Below the pieces are notes generated by a model. That model was not told where the DNA came from and did not search any database. It worked only from the letters and a program-made list of their open reading frames with translations. The position numbers and the translations under genes are program-made. Below are positions 1-12,139 of a stretch of 64,000 nt of DNA, one piece after another; the stretch's first letter is position 1, and every line of letters starts with the position of its first letter. The stretch comes from Pardosa pseudoannulata (lineage: Eukaryota > Arthropoda > Arachnida > Araneae > Lycosidae): assembly GCA_032207245.1 (NCBI GenBank), contig CM063506.1, positions 43,866,725 to 43,930,724 of the forward strand, read 5' to 3'.

Positions 1-497
1 GGGAAGCAATATTCTGAATACCATAGAAACCTTAGGTCAAAAAGAAGTACGATTAATTGTTGACCTGGAGATAACAGTTCTGGAAGTCTACAAGGGTTAT
101 TCAATTGTCATGTGCAATGTGAAATTTAATTTTACCAAATATCTTTAGTCATTTTTATTAATTATGCACCTGTTAAAACACATGATTTTAAAATGCTTGT
201 ATTAAAAATGACACACTATTAATATTCATACAAAAATTTCCAGCTTTCAGAAAGCACGTCTTCCTTACATACTTTTTATATTTCTGACACTGTAGGAAAA
301 CATTTTAAGAGCAGATCATTTTTTCATTTGCAGGATGGATAAAATAATGACATAATTAATATATCTAAACTTGTGAATGAATACATCAACACTTTCAATT
401 GTACATAAAAATTAGAAATAAGTTGAGAAATATATTATATTCCATTTCTTTCCCAGCACACAAAATACTTAAGACTTTATGTACACTGTTACTTGTA

Positions 498-1408
498 CAG
501 TCAAATCTTGTTATAACAAACATGTGGCGACCAAAAAATGTTTCCTATATCATTTGTTTTAAGTAATTGATAAATTATATCTCCTTTAAGTGTATTCAAT
601 AGAAACCAGAAAACAATTAACCCTCCAAGTACGGCTCCTGCAATTTGAGCGAGGTATCAGTATCGTACCTGCTACGGGTCACGTGAAAATCGTGGGCAAA
701 GTATTTTCCTCCTTATTTCAATACTGATCCGTGTAAATTTAAAAAAAAAAAAAAATCATTTGATGTTTATTTCCTTTTATTTTTTTTCCCGTTTTATTAC
801 ATTATATCTGTAACATTTTTTGATTTATTCGAACATTTTCGAATATTAATCTGAAAATAAAAATATTGCATGAACTTATTAACTTATAAACCGGGGGCCG
901 CATTATGCATTTTTTGAAAATGTAACAGCTATTAAAATTCTTGTATTTTAAAACAACGATAAGATGTGAATTGTAATATATGTAGGTACAGAAAATATAA
1001 AAATGTTGCTCCATATTATAGAACCAGAAAGTATAAAAACTGAGCCGTATGCGGTTAAATGGATCTCTAATAAACTGATTAAATTTTACTCAGTTTTGTA
1101 GACAATTTCGGCTATTTGACTATTAAATAGACAAGAGAATAAAACTGACTAAAAATTAAGGCTAATGAGAATTCTTTACATTAAACAGTTACTCACTATT
1201 TCAATACATAATTAATTGCAATCCTGATACGATTCTAAGAAAATTTTATGAAATTTGTCCAATGAAATGAGAGATTACAAGATTTTTTTCTTCCACTATT
1301 TTTAAAATGGGTTTATACTATAAAATAATAAAATAGAAAAACAAAACAATGCACAACCAAAATTTTTTTATTGTTATAAGCTGGGTTAGCTATAACAGGA
1401 TTTGACTG
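498..1408. mobile_element. Tigger/pogo-like MITE, interrupted
   Basis: The ends form an imperfect inverted repeat: CAGTCAAATCTTGTTATAAC at 498 and, read from the other strand at 1408, CAGTCAAATCCTGTTATAGC. CAGT-starting ends next to a TA dinucleotide (TA at 496-497; the right flank is aa, presumably mutated) are typical of pogo/Tigger members of the Tc1/mariner superfamily. A TTAA-flanked element sits inside it (617-1058), so the original unit was about 470 bases and non-coding. Confidence 0.65.
617..1058. mobile_element. piggyBac-like TTAA element nested in the MITE
   Basis: TTAA at 617-620 and 1055-1058. The inward ends share the TACGGCTC core (CCTCCAAGTACGGCTCCTG on the left, CCGCATACGGCTCAG from the right). 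TTAA duplication is the piggyBac signature. The interior is AT-rich with no transposase; a 70-codon open frame inside has no coding character. Confidence 0.5.
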
Positions 1409-3043
1409 AAGACAAATAAGTGTTTATTGAATTCTAAGTAAATTATACAAGATTAACAAAATTAGAAATTCTTCGTTAAAAACCCTTCATCATCCAATAG
1501 CACTCATGCACATTTTTTTCTCTGAAACAAGCTTAAAGACTTTATTTAAAACACATCATTTTGTAAAATACAAGTTAGTTGGACCACAAATGCTTTTTCA
1601 GAGTGAAAGAAAAGAAATCAGCAAAAAATTGAAAGGAAAAAAAATCCATTAATTCATAATGAAACATTACAGCATTTAGCTTATCATATAAAAAATAAAT
1701 TAGTTTATTGCATTGAAAGGGCTCTTAGATACAAAATTCTAAAACGTATCTACTGTCTTCTTCGTAACAACCTGAAACTGCACTACAATTTCATTTATAC
1801 AAATGTACATTTGAAAATGTAGAGGGGAGAGTAAAGAAAAAAAAAAAAAAAAAAAAAAAAAAACAAGAGCTAAAATACTTCCAAAAAATCAGTTTATCCA
1901 ATAATAAACTTATATATGCCAATAGACTCAACAAATAGCATTTCCTACTAAAACATAAAATTAAAACAACCTATAGCATTTCATTTAATCGAAATGAAAA
2001 CATAAGATAAATTTGATTTCACAAAAAACTTACATTTATACATAAATATATAAATGAACAGCTTTCAGCTTTAAACTAACCTAAAATACAAATCATGTAC
2101 ACATTCAGAATATTCACAGAATAACTGAAATAAAAATATTATACAACTGAAATCCTGAAACAAGTATTAAGATATATACATACTTTCGGCATACAATTTA
2201 AAGCATAAAAGTTATACTTTTTCATAAAGTAATTTTCCTTGTCATTTAATAACATTTCCATAAGAATCTAATCATTTTTAAAATTTCAACAAAGATGGTT
2301 AAAGAATCATAAATTAAAAACTTCATCACTGTCTTCCAATTTATTTAGGGGAAGAATGGATCCAACCAAGTGTTACAATAACAAATGCTTAATCGTCACA
2401 AAAAGATTGAGGTTTATGATGCTTTTCACAAACATTAACAGTCAATATGGAAAATTGTAACGACCACCAGAGAAGAAATTCATGATACATACATTGGTGG
2501 TGAATTACATAAGAAAAGTGCACCACCATCTTAAGTATGCACACAAACAGAAGATTCTTTACAATTCCAGAAATCTAACTACACACATATTACAATTTTT
2601 AAAGTAAACTTCATTCATCAACAATGACATGCAGTTGGAAAGTTCACAAGATTGTCTATGCACTGCAGCAGCAAAGGAAATTCCTCCTATAGTTCATTAT
2701 TCTTTTTTTTTCCCTCGTTAGATTTGTACCAGTGTAACTTCTTTTAAAGAAACAAAACACAGTATGAACAGATTTTATCATGTTAAGCTCTTCTCTTCAG
2801 AATAAAATCCAAGAGTTCGCATGCCATCTGAATTCTATGGGCATGGGTGTATGATAAATCCTCTCACTCAATATATATATATATTTCGCATCAGTTCCTT
2901 TTTCATATATATAGAGTGTATCATTATTTATATATATATATATTACAACAAAAATCATTTTTTATAATACTGAGTAGAGAAATTGCACCCTGTACATAAC
3001 ATCCCTTTCACCAGCACTTTTCAGGAAGAGAAGTTCAACAAAA
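1409..3043 (-). other. 3' UTR and downstream flank of the TOX-family gene
   Basis: No open frame with coding character is visible. The first several hundred bases below the stop are presumably 3' UTR. Several minus-strand AATAAA hexamers (TTTATT on the + strand, for example near 2340) could serve as polyadenylation signals, but I cannot choose one. A pair of short (TA)n tracts lies at 2871-2884 and 2929-2942, and an A-rich tract at about 1838-1863. Confidence 0.4.
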
Positions 3044-3110
3044 CTACTTAACAGTAGAATAAGGATTTGCAGACACTTGCCTCTGAGCAACCCAGGTTGC
3101 GAAAACATCT
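3044..3110 (-). CDS. TOX: TOX-family gene, visible exon 11 (C-terminus and stop)
   Basis: One base completing the split lysine, 21 codons and a TAG stop at 3046-3044 (residues 541-562). The peptide is KDVFATWVAQRQVSANPYST then VK. It matches the DVFLAWVASRN tail directly after the Cys/His cluster in vertebrate TOX proteins, so this is the true C-terminus. The acceptor is ctttccag before AGATGT. Together with the other ten exons it gives 562 codons and a stop with no frame conflict anywhere. The 3' UTR follows at lower coordinates. Confidence 0.92.
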
Positions 3111-4968
3111 CTGGAAAGAAAAGAAAAAAGACAAAAAATTAATTATTTATATTTATAATTAACTAAAGGGAAAAATATAATTGAAAGGATTGGGTGGAAT
3201 CTGGTTTAACCCACTGCTTTTTAACAAATTATTTCTGCATTACTTTTCTAACAGCTTAAATTAGTCATCCATGTACATGGAAGATTTTTTTTATTATTAT
3301 TGCTTGCAAATATTTATGCAACTCTAAATTTTATAACACTGGGATTAACCACCTCAAATCTCTCATTCATTTATCTGAAAAAACCCATGCTCACGTGCTG
3401 TTTGCCAATACTAGACATGCCAACTTCTCCGAATTCTCCAGCTCTGGAGAAATTGTTACATATTTCAAATCCACAGCAAAAGTTTCGCATACCATGTTGC
3501 GATCGAACATTTTGCAACACGGTAATTGACTCCTCATTAATTAGGCATGCAAACTGTTTTAATGTGTGCATGCAAGTCAGAGCGCAAGTATAAGTACGTG
3601 TTGGAGCACTCACTGAGCCAGCACAGAACGTGCCTTTCGCCTTCTCCCCGGCAGTTCATTCTTTCGCACGTAGCCGTGTGGTGTACGTTCGTGGTGGATT
3701 GCCTGAACTTTCTACCTTCGAGTAGCCTTAGCCCGTAGGGTTATTTTCCTCCTTTTTTTACGTAGTTTATTATTTTTCGCTTTTAAGTAGGATTACCGAA
3801 GGTAGTAATGTTTATTTTTGTCTTGCTCTAGTATGTACTTTAAGCTTGCTCCAGCCGTCTCCTTAAACTTATTTTTAATATTATACTGATTTGTTTTTCT
3901 TGTGTTTCTGTTTACCAATAAATGTTAATTGTTTGTACTTAAGTTTTGTCTTATTTCCTCTTATCATTGTTATTGTGCTTTAATTTTTCAGAGTAGCTTC
4001 TCTGCTTCACAGAACTCTACTATTGTAATCTATTGAAGGTATGCACCAGAATTTCAATTCGTTTTTCCCAGCTAGTGTATGCATTTGTCATAGCCTTTCT
4101 GTGACAGAAATGAGAAAATTTGATAACTCCGAAAATTCTCAGATTTCTCCGGAACATAATAAAACTTTTGAGCAGCCAAAAAATTACAATTCAGCAATTA
4201 AATACAAAATTTTGCAAAAATTAATGCTGAATATTGCTCTTTTCACACAATGTTGCATGTTAAACATTCCAGTACTGTGTGGATAAACCAAACTGAATTT
4301 GAGTAGACAAACTCTAGAATCCTTGTTGATAGAAAAATGGAAATATTTTAATCGGGGTCAATGTTGCTGTAAGAAACATTGTTCTGAAAAATAAGTTGTT
4401 AAAACTAAGAAAAGCTACTCAAATTTTAAGTGCATAAATTTTAATTAACCTCTTAAAATTTACTACTGTGTAAATATTTTAAATTTAATTTTAATTTAGA
4501 AACCAATACCATATGTACTTATGTATAATCTCCAATTGGTATGTTAAAATTTCAAACCACGCTGTTGCTCTGGACACAAATGCCTGAAAGTTGGCATGTC
4601 TGCAATACATCTGTAATCCTGTACTCGTGTTGAGATCAACTGGTGAGAATATATCAATGGTACTTTGCTACACAGGATTAAATCTTGATTTTCATCCATA
4701 AAATCATTTAAGAATCAAAAGTTACCTAGTATGTACATATAGATGTAACACTTAAAAAATGTTCAGTTAGTCACTGTCAAAATAAATCTTTTCATAGAAA
4801 TTTGAGCTCTGAAATTTATTGTAATGACAATACTTCCTTTTACTTTTGTACAAGAGGTAGTAAAAAGGACTGAGTTGATATAAATTTTAAACATTAAGTT
4901 AATTAAAGCCAGCTAAAGAAACTAATAAAGAGGCCGAATATGATGCAAGAGAGAAAACTCAAACTTAC
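3111..4968 (-). other. Intron between visible exons 10 and 11
   Basis: 1,858 bases. Most of it is a 1.19 kb terminal-inverted-repeat element (3412-4602). No other exon seen. Confidence 0.9.
3412..4602. mobile_element. TIR element with CAATAC target duplication
   Basis: The left end reads TAGACATGCCAACTT and the right end, complemented, CAGACATGCCAACTT, giving 14 of 15 matching positions. CAATAC directly flanks both sides (3406-3411 and 4603-4608) and is a good target-site duplication. Inside are subterminal ctccgaaaattctc-type repeats and a GC-richer middle (3590-3740), but no transposase. Superfamily is uncertain; the short duplication does not fit hAT (8 bp) or Tc1/mariner (TA). Confidence 0.65.
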
Positions 4969-5117
4969 TTGCAATGTGAAACTACACATTCACTACTACA
5001 ATATTCTCGGTCCCAGTCAGGAGAATCAACTGCAGGATTAGAACAACCATTGCGGAGGCAAGTTGGCAGAGATGTCATCATATCACTGCCACCCATTTGA
5101 TTGTCACCTCCAGAAAC
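4969..5117 (-). CDS. TOX: TOX-family gene, visible exon 10 (Cys/His cluster)
   Basis: Forty-nine codons plus two bases of a split lysine (residues 492-541). The core reads [20 protein letters not shown] then [14 protein letters not shown]. It matches the conserved C-terminal segment of vertebrate TOX proteins (C..SGC.NPP...DWDNEYCSNECVVKHC). Cys at about 511, 516, 531, 535 and 540 with His 539 make a plausible small zinc-binding fold; zinc binding is my inference from spacing. The acceptor is cttttag before GTTTCT and the donor is TGCAA|GTAAGT. The intron that follows carries a 1.2 kb TIR element. Confidence 0.93.
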
Positions 5118-6905
5118 CTAAAAGAGTTTAACCAAGTAAGTTACATGCATTAAAAATAAAATATATATAGAATAAAACATGCCTTGTTCCTGTACTGTAT
5201 GGAAGCATTTCCATTTAGAAATTTTCCAGGTAAATATTCGATCTTTAATACAAATGTATAACATTTGAAACACTTGTATCCATATTTTCCTGTAAGAATT
5301 ATTCCCTCTCTGCAAGCACCCAAGCCATTCCCATATTATACATATTCAGTAAAATCTTAATACAAATATAAATCCCTCTATAACGATAATATTTAGCAGT
5401 CATTGTGAAATTGCATAGAATATAATGGTATTGTCCTGTTGCCATAACTATATTCCTCACAGCTATAAACATTTATAAAATGACACAAAATGAATTTCTT
5501 AAGAACCATCGTTATGTACTATCCCTTTGCAATGATAATTAAGTTTCCAAACATTGGGGAAAAATTTTATGCTTTAGATGCTATGCATACATTGTTAGTT
5601 GATTTAACAAGAGAAAAAAATTATACAAATAAATATAAAGGATTTTTGATAGTAAATTAATTTTTCAGGTATCTGAATTTTATTGCATGCTTGTATTTTC
5701 CTCAAATTTTTGTATATTTTGAGAATATTTTACAGTTCCTATGTTTTTAAATTTTTAAGACTATGTGATACATATATCAAACTACTCATAATTTAAGCCT
5801 TTTAAAGTGAAATGCCCTTGTCAGATAATCTATTTTATTAGTTTCTTTTAAACCATTGCATCACCCTTCGATATAATGAAGATTTTATTGGGCCTTCTAA
5901 GTATTGTTATATCAAAGCCTTACTCTGTCTCTCTCTATATATAAGTAATTCATAACGAAACAGAACCATGGCATTTTGAAAAATTTCCAAGAAATTAAGC
6001 ATTTAAGTTTCTGCATCATAATTATTGCTTGGAAATTTGAATTAATTTTAGAAAATGTTTAATAACTAGCGTATGTTTTAACTGATGTACATATGCTTAC
6101 ATATGAAATAGCAAGGTATTAACTTTCTTAGAAAAGTTCTTTTTTTACTTTGGTTTTGAACCCTTTATATATAAATGCTGCTCCTATCTAAGCATAATAC
6201 ACTAATTACACTAATTAGATTATTTAAAAACAATATTTAAATATAAAGATTTCTGAAGATGTTAAAAAATTTTTTGGTGTAATGTAGCATATTACACCCG
6301 AAAGCTTTTATACAGAATATATAGTTTCTGCACAGAAATATATATTAGGAAGAAAACTTTAGAAACAACTATCCAAGTTGTGCACGATCAAAAAACGAGC
6401 TGGTAATATATTTATCATTTCTTTTAATTTCTGTTTTGGCCAAACTGTAAAAGCAAATAACATACTATATTATAATTGTAATGATTAATTAGGACAATAG
6501 TTCTCAAACTGAGAGACATGGCACTCTAGGTTGATAATACCATATGCTAAGGGTGCCATGGCAATAATCAAGTAATTTTTTTAAACTATTAAAGAAGACC
6601 GAGAGATACTTTAAAGTTAAATTTTAAATCCTCTTCCCTCGCCATTTCAAAAATTGCTAACAATTTCTCTTGTATTTATCTCAAGGAGCAATTAATTCTT
6701 CACCTTAACATAATCCATATTACAATATCACCCTTGGGTTTATGCATATGCCATGGGTGACAACAAAAAAAGTTTAAGTACTGTTGTACTAAGAGATTTG
6801 TTTTTATTTCATACCATCAAAATTTAACTTGTAATTTTTCTATAAAAGAAAATTATTGCTATAGAGATTTTTAAAATACTAGAAGGGGAAGACATCAATA
6901 CTCAC
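5118..6905 (-). other. Intron between visible exons 9 and 10
   Basis: 1,788 bases of AT-rich sequence. I see no recognisable element or coding exon. The stretch near 5870-5930 (tcgatataatgaag and later ttatatcaaagcc) resembles a Tigger-type end but no partner was found. Confidence 0.85.
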
Positions 6906-7127
6906 TGTAGACATAGTCTGATTGTATGAAGGGCTGTTTGATGCAGAGCTGCACATCTGTGGAGAGTTGACTGGAATTTGCGGGACCTGCTGTCTGTTAT
7001 TCATAACTCCCATCTGTTGTGTAGGCATCTGAGGTGGCATTTGCTGTTGATGCATGTTCACCATGCCATTTCCGCCTTGCATTACATGAGGAGGACTGTT
7101 GTTACTTGTCATGTGCTGAGGAGATTG
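6906..7127 (-). CDS. TOX: TOX-family gene, visible exon 9 (Gln/Met-rich region)
   Basis: Seventy-four codons (residues 418-491), phase 0 at both ends. It begins QSPQHMTSNNSPPHVMQGGN, has the Gln/Met-rich stretch MHQQQMPPQMPTQQMG, and ends SNSPSYNQTMST. The acceptor is cttttatag before CAATCT and the donor is TCTACA|GTGAGT. Gln- and Met-rich C-terminal regions are typical of TOX and TOX3 and are thought to act in transactivation. The repeated NNSPP...HVMQ phrase also occurs in exon 8 (SPPGHVMQ), which hints at an old internal duplication of the linker. No Gln run is longer than three, so it is not an unstable polyglutamine tract. Confidence 0.88.
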
Positions 7128-8030
7128 CTATAAAAGTGAGGATAGATATTAATATCTCATTGTCCAACTTTCATGTTCATTTCTATTTAATCACTAGAAA
7201 TGTTGCCAAGCAGATTTTATTGGCAATAAACAATCATTATTAGTAATACTATTAATATGTATTAAGAAAAAGACCTGACTGATAAAAAATAGCTGAAGCT
7301 TGTTTAAAAAATGTGGCGTCAAATGATTATCAGCAAGAATATTACATTTGGCATCAGTTGTATAATTTTTGGCAACTTTATCGCCTGTGCCAGCAAAATA
7401 AAGTATTCTCTTTCATCCCAAACTCACTGAAATTTAGTAAATAGACTATTTTTTTACAGATTTTTATCTTTCAAAAAATATTCAAGTACAGTGGTTCGCA
7501 GCTGGTACTCTGTGAAACATTGGTACTACTCTGAACTAAAAGAAAGTACTTTGCTACAATTTGAAAATGGGTGAAAATTTAAAACTGTGATTAAGATAAA
7601 TGAAACAACAGTGGAGTCTTGAATTTTTGTACAAATAATGTTCAAGATATTTTTGAAAAATATTAAAGTTGTGTTATAATTTATAACATTATATTTAAGT
7701 AAGTTTGGTTTTTATTAATATTAATAAATATTAAGACAAACGGAACATATGTAGCAATTTTATAAAAAATTTAATGATTGTTATTTAGTACTGACTGATA
7801 CGCCATAATATAAGTGCTGATTTTTAATATATAAACATACATTCATACACACATGTATATGTGTGTGGAGGAGGTACTATTATATTTTGTTACTGTTTTC
7901 TACAACATTTAGTAAAATTATAAGTGTTCTGTATTTTAAAAAGGTTAATAACCATTACTCCAGTACAATAAAAGAAATTAGAAAAAAATAAACAGTTTGT
8001 ACAATGAACGTTAAATGACTGCACTAAGAG

Positions 8031-8035
<5 letters not shown>

Positions 8036-8081
<46 letters not shown>
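8036..8081. repeat. (TA)n microsatellite
   Basis: About 23 uninterrupted TA dinucleotides, directly abutting the left end of the pogo-like element. Confidence 0.97.
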
Positions 8082-8086
<5 letters not shown>

Positions 8087-8985
8087 CAGTCAGTACCAGC
8101 TATATGGTCAGTTTTCTAAAGTCCTGTCTAACTTAATAGGGAATATGTGTTAAAATGCATTGCTTATACAGTCATTTATTTTCTTGTTACCAGTGATATG
8201 GTCATTTCATTTTTAATGAGTTCCTATTTTTTTTTGTTTTTTTAGATGTCAGTGTTAATTTGGAGAGGACCTGAATTCAAGCCTTTATTTCCTTCCCTTT
8301 CTCCATTTCCTGTTTGTGTAGACACCACCTCTCTCTTGTCCCCTGACAAGAAGAGGTGGACATCTGTCTGTTTATTGGTTGAAGTTATATCTCCCTGCTT
8401 AAGTTGAAATTGAGATGAAACAAGTAAATGAAAATTTTGTTGCATTTGGATCATACTCACAAATAAGAACGTTCATTTTTAAATTACGGCTTTGAAAAGA
8501 AAAAATTCATCATTTGCTGCCAAAAATGAATTGATTGAAAATTTAAAAAAATCTAAACTTTTAAAGGCTACTTTTGCCAAAGCAAATTCGATTACCTGGA
8601 CGACATTAAACAACATTTTAGCTGCCAAACTTTGGTCCTCAATTATTGAAATCGGTGATTAAGAAAGAAAACGTCAGCACTTGTCACCTTATGGGAATAT
8701 GGATAAGGCTCTTCTGTTATGGATTAAAAATGTACGGTATATGCACAATAGGGTTGCATTGTTCCGCATACATGGTCACTTCGCTTATACGGTCTGATTT
8801 TTTAGGACTGCTGAGCTTACCATATATCCGATACAGACTGTATATGTATGTATTTATATATATTAAAACTATTACACTTTTGAAATGTTTCTGTTTTTAT
8901 ATTTAACTTTTAATTTACATTTGGGAAATGTGATAATCAAATGGTATGAAACCACTAGAACGTATGGTCACTCTGTAGATAAGAC
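8087..8985 (+). mobile_element. Decayed pogo/Tigger-like transposon
   Basis: From 8522 a frame reads KNELIENLKKSKLLKATFAK then ANSITWTTLNNILA and hits a stop at 8659-8661. This is the helix-turn-helix pattern of CENP-B/pogo N-terminal domains (lysine-rich start, AKEFGI-like turn, STLSTIL-like helix). Farther on, from 8696, GNMDKALLLWIKNVRYMHN matches the second CENP-B-type DNA-binding domain (VDEALLxWFxxxR). The two pieces are separated by stops, so the gene is dead. Ends are approximate: CAGTCAGTACCAGCTATATG at 8087 next to TA, and a weak counterpart near 8985. Confidence 0.65.
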
Positions 8986-9445
8986 TGACATAGTTAAGAT
9001 GAGAATATAAATCTGCAAAAGATATTACCCAGGACTTTTTTGTTCAACAAAAATAACCAAATTCTTACCTAAATCTCATTAAACAAAGCCATTGCAAGAA
9101 ATAAACAATTTTATGTTAAGCTATATTTAGTCTCTGTCGAGTCTCTAAAATGCATGATGTTAGTATCAAAAGAGAGTTCCTGTATCACAGATTTTTAATC
9201 CCTGGTTAAGAGCCTTAATACTAATTATCCTGTACTCCAGAATCAATATCGTGAAATATGTTAGACAAAGAAAAAAATAATGCCATAATGGGATACATCA
9301 CAAGCAAATGGGTTTAGAAGTGTTTAATATGCACAAGGATTTAAAAAATAAAAATAAATTCATGCAATATAATTACTGGAATGAGCTTTACCAGAAACCA
9401 TAAAAACATTTTTTTAATATGTTAACAGCATATCTTTACACTCAC

Positions 9446-9652
9446 CATTTGCCACACTTGTTGATTTTGAGGATGCACATTCATAGAATTATTGACAGGC
9501 TGCATAGTATCAACAACAGACTGATAAACTGGGGATTTTTGCACTTGCATTACATGCCCTGGAGGAGAGCTGATTGGAGAGCTAGCAGGGGGACTATTAT
9601 TAGGACCATTAGTGTTGTTACTTCCATACATGGAATCAGAATCAACAGGAGC
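9446..9652 (-). CDS. TOX: TOX-family gene, visible exon 8 (Ser/Pro/Asn-rich C-terminal region)
   Basis: Sixty-nine codons (residues 349-417), phase 0 at both ends. It starts APVDSDSMYGSNNTNGPNNS, continues through PPASSPISSPPGHVMQVQKS and ends HPQNQQVWQM. The acceptor is tttttttag before GCTCCT and the donor is CAAATG|GTGAGT. The peptide is a disordered Ser/Pro/Asn/Gln-rich linker such as follows the HMG box in TOX proteins; the segment just after the box keeps a Pro-Val-Asp core (APVD) comparable to SEPVD in vertebrate TOX. No folded domain is seen. The exon is in a low-complexity class, so family evidence comes from position and phase rather than from this peptide. Confidence 0.88.
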
Positions 9653-11714
9653 CTAAAAAAATAAAGGAATATTTCATTATCAGGAAGTTTTTGATAAATG
9701 CTCAAATACCCAATTTATTATATAGTTACAATCCATTTAATTGCCACAGATACCCAAAAGAAAATATCGAAGAAAAAATTGCATGCATTAAGACAATTCA
9801 ATGAACTTTTATTTATGTGCAATGTTCTAATCTTGGTACAACGAAGGTACTAAGCTAGTTGCAAGGGGATAATCATATTAACAAACAGTGTGAGACTTGA
9901 CAAAAGTATATTCATTCTATTAAAATAGAACATATTTTAAGTAACGACCATATTCGTATAAATTTTTAATACCCTTTTATGTGAATAAAAATTACTCAAA
10001 ACAATTTTAAGTTATTAAAAATTGTATTAATTTCCCTGTACATTAAAAAAAATCCCACAATTTAGTTCCAATACACTCTCGTGTTTGTTTCAACGTTTAG
10101 TAATAATCTCATATTATTGATTAAAAAATAGAATATAAAACTTTTACAAAATAAAATCATAAATATTAATTTATTTTCTAATTCTAAAATAATCTGATAT
10201 CGTCAACAATTAATCAAAACAAACGCAATCACAACTGAATATGAACCAGTCCTGTAGACGCTATAATTGTTATACGATTCGGGTTTTTTTAAAGGCAAAA
10301 TCATTTGCAAGTAATAAATTTGCTTCAACTTACTGGGAAAAGTCTTTTTAAAACACGGTAATGCATAACTCAAGATATGTATTTGTATCACGCTACTTTC
10401 AAGCGTCAATTCATGTAGAGGAATAAACAGAAAATAAATTTAAATAGAAACAACACAGCGGACGAACTTTCGTCAGCTGCTGCCATCTACCAACGAAAGT
10501 TGAACTAAGTAAAACTTTGAGCGATTTGTAAGATTAAAAATAGGTAAGTTTAAACGCAGCTATTTGTATCTAACATAGTGTCGCTGAAGTATTGACTCAG
10601 TCTCCTTAAATTCCTTGATTCAAAATTTTCAAGATATAAACAGATTTATTAGTTTAAGGAATATAAATTTCTGGAAAACAGCAATTTGATAAACGCAGTT
10701 TTTGATGAAAACGAATTAATAGTATTACTTTACTAAGTTCAACTAACACTGTTCAATACCAAGACAGTTAATCTATTCTTCTAGTTTTAATTACTTTGTA
10801 TTTTTATTGAAATTTAAAGTAACATAAAAATACCAACTTATGTTATAATTTCAAAATTACAAACGCTTTAAGAAGTTATCTCCTTTTTGTTGCGTTTAGA
10901 ATTACATAATTAAAACCAAATTTTGAATTAAGTTATTCGTATATCTCTCAATTGTTATTAATTTTCAGAACATTCTTGAGTACGTATGAGACTTTTTGTC
11001 CGAAGATACTTTAAATAATATTCCTAACTAGCTGGAATTTAACGTTTCGGTACGGTTATTCTGCATTTATGATGAATCAAATGATTGTCTTTTTAGTTTT
11101 TATTATATATCATTGTAAATTTTAGGCAAAATTAAAAATAAATTTCTCCCATGCACCTCTAAATTATAAAAAGAATAACAATGTATTTTTTTTCTTTAAA
11201 GGACTTGTTTGTTTTTAAGGATCGTTAAGTAGTCATTATGGATTCATATAAAGTTTATTAAATCTATAAAGAAAATAAATAAACCCTGAAGTAAATTTTA
11301 TTGCCGACGTAGCTCTGGTTTGCAGCTTGTTCGTGCAACTTTGGAACCCTCAGCAAGATTTCTGTTTCTCTCCACATGATGATGATTTTAGCAAAAATAA
11401 AATTTTGTCAACTTCAAACCTCATTTCCCCTTTATAGGTTTCTCAGTGGCTTCATGCATAGCAATAGAAACTTATATTTCAAATTTCGTTTAATAGCATC
11501 AACTATCTTTTATTTATTATTTTTTATTTTTCTTTGCGTTGATATGTCAGTCAGTCAGTTTCTCATGTCACACCTATCTATGTACGTACGCCCCTATGAA
11601 CGTACGTAAAAAAAAAGTCCTTAAAATTGTTTACAATGAATTCCTGATATGCATCCTCGTTACAACCTTCAGTTAAGTAACACATCCTTTATAACGAATA
11701 AACGCGACACTTAC
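9653..11714 (-). other. Intron between visible exons 7 and 8
   Basis: 2,062 bases without a recognisable repeat, RNA gene or exon. A short GC-richer patch lies at about 10450-10580. Confidence 0.85.
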
Positions 11715-11795
11715 CTTAGAAACAAGAGTAGCTTTGTAAGCAGCAAGTTTCTTCAAATATTCTTTCTTGGCAAGCTCTGTCTTCTTTTTATAATT
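11715..11795 (-). CDS. TOX: TOX-family gene, visible exon 7 (HMG box, helix 3)
   Basis: Twenty-seven codons (residues 322-348), phase 0 at both ends: NYKKKTELAKKEYLKKLAAY then KATLVSK. It completes the HMG box and corresponds to [27 protein letters not shown] of vertebrate TOX, ending at the same point. The acceptor is ctatacag before AATTAT and the donor is TCTAAG|GTAAGT. The intron between exons 6 and 7 carries two SINE copies and several repeats, yet the coding sequence is intact. It is short and would be missed by any search for long open frames. Confidence 0.95.
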
Positions 11796-12139
11796 CTGTA
11801 TAGGGAAGAAACAATAACCGCATGTAACAACCGAAGGGATGAAAATAATGAACTCAACACAAACAGTAATATAAGTTGGAACATTTTAATTTTGAAATAA
11901 TTTGTGGAACCGATTGAATTAATGTAAAAATATTGGACAAGGAGCATGAAACACCCATTTAAATTTGCATTGTTTTCCCACCAAGTGTATAGGTATCACA
12001 GGCTTTTTGTTGCGATACGCAAATAGAATTACCAAAAATTTCGTAAATTCACGGTTAAACGTGATTCCTTTATAATAGACAATCCTACGAACTAGGCTAA
12101 TAGTAGTTCTTCTAATAATATTAGTACATTTCCGCAGTA

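Larger units (their letters stand above)
7128..9445 (-). other. Intron between visible exons 8 and 9
   Basis: 2,318 bases. It holds a (TA)n microsatellite and a decayed pogo/Tigger-like element (about 8087-8985). The rest is plain AT-rich intron. Confidence 0.88.

Noticed and set aside
3300..3738. Overlapping open frames on both strands
   Set aside because: They lie across the border and GC-richer interior of the TIR element at 3412-4602 with no coding evidence.
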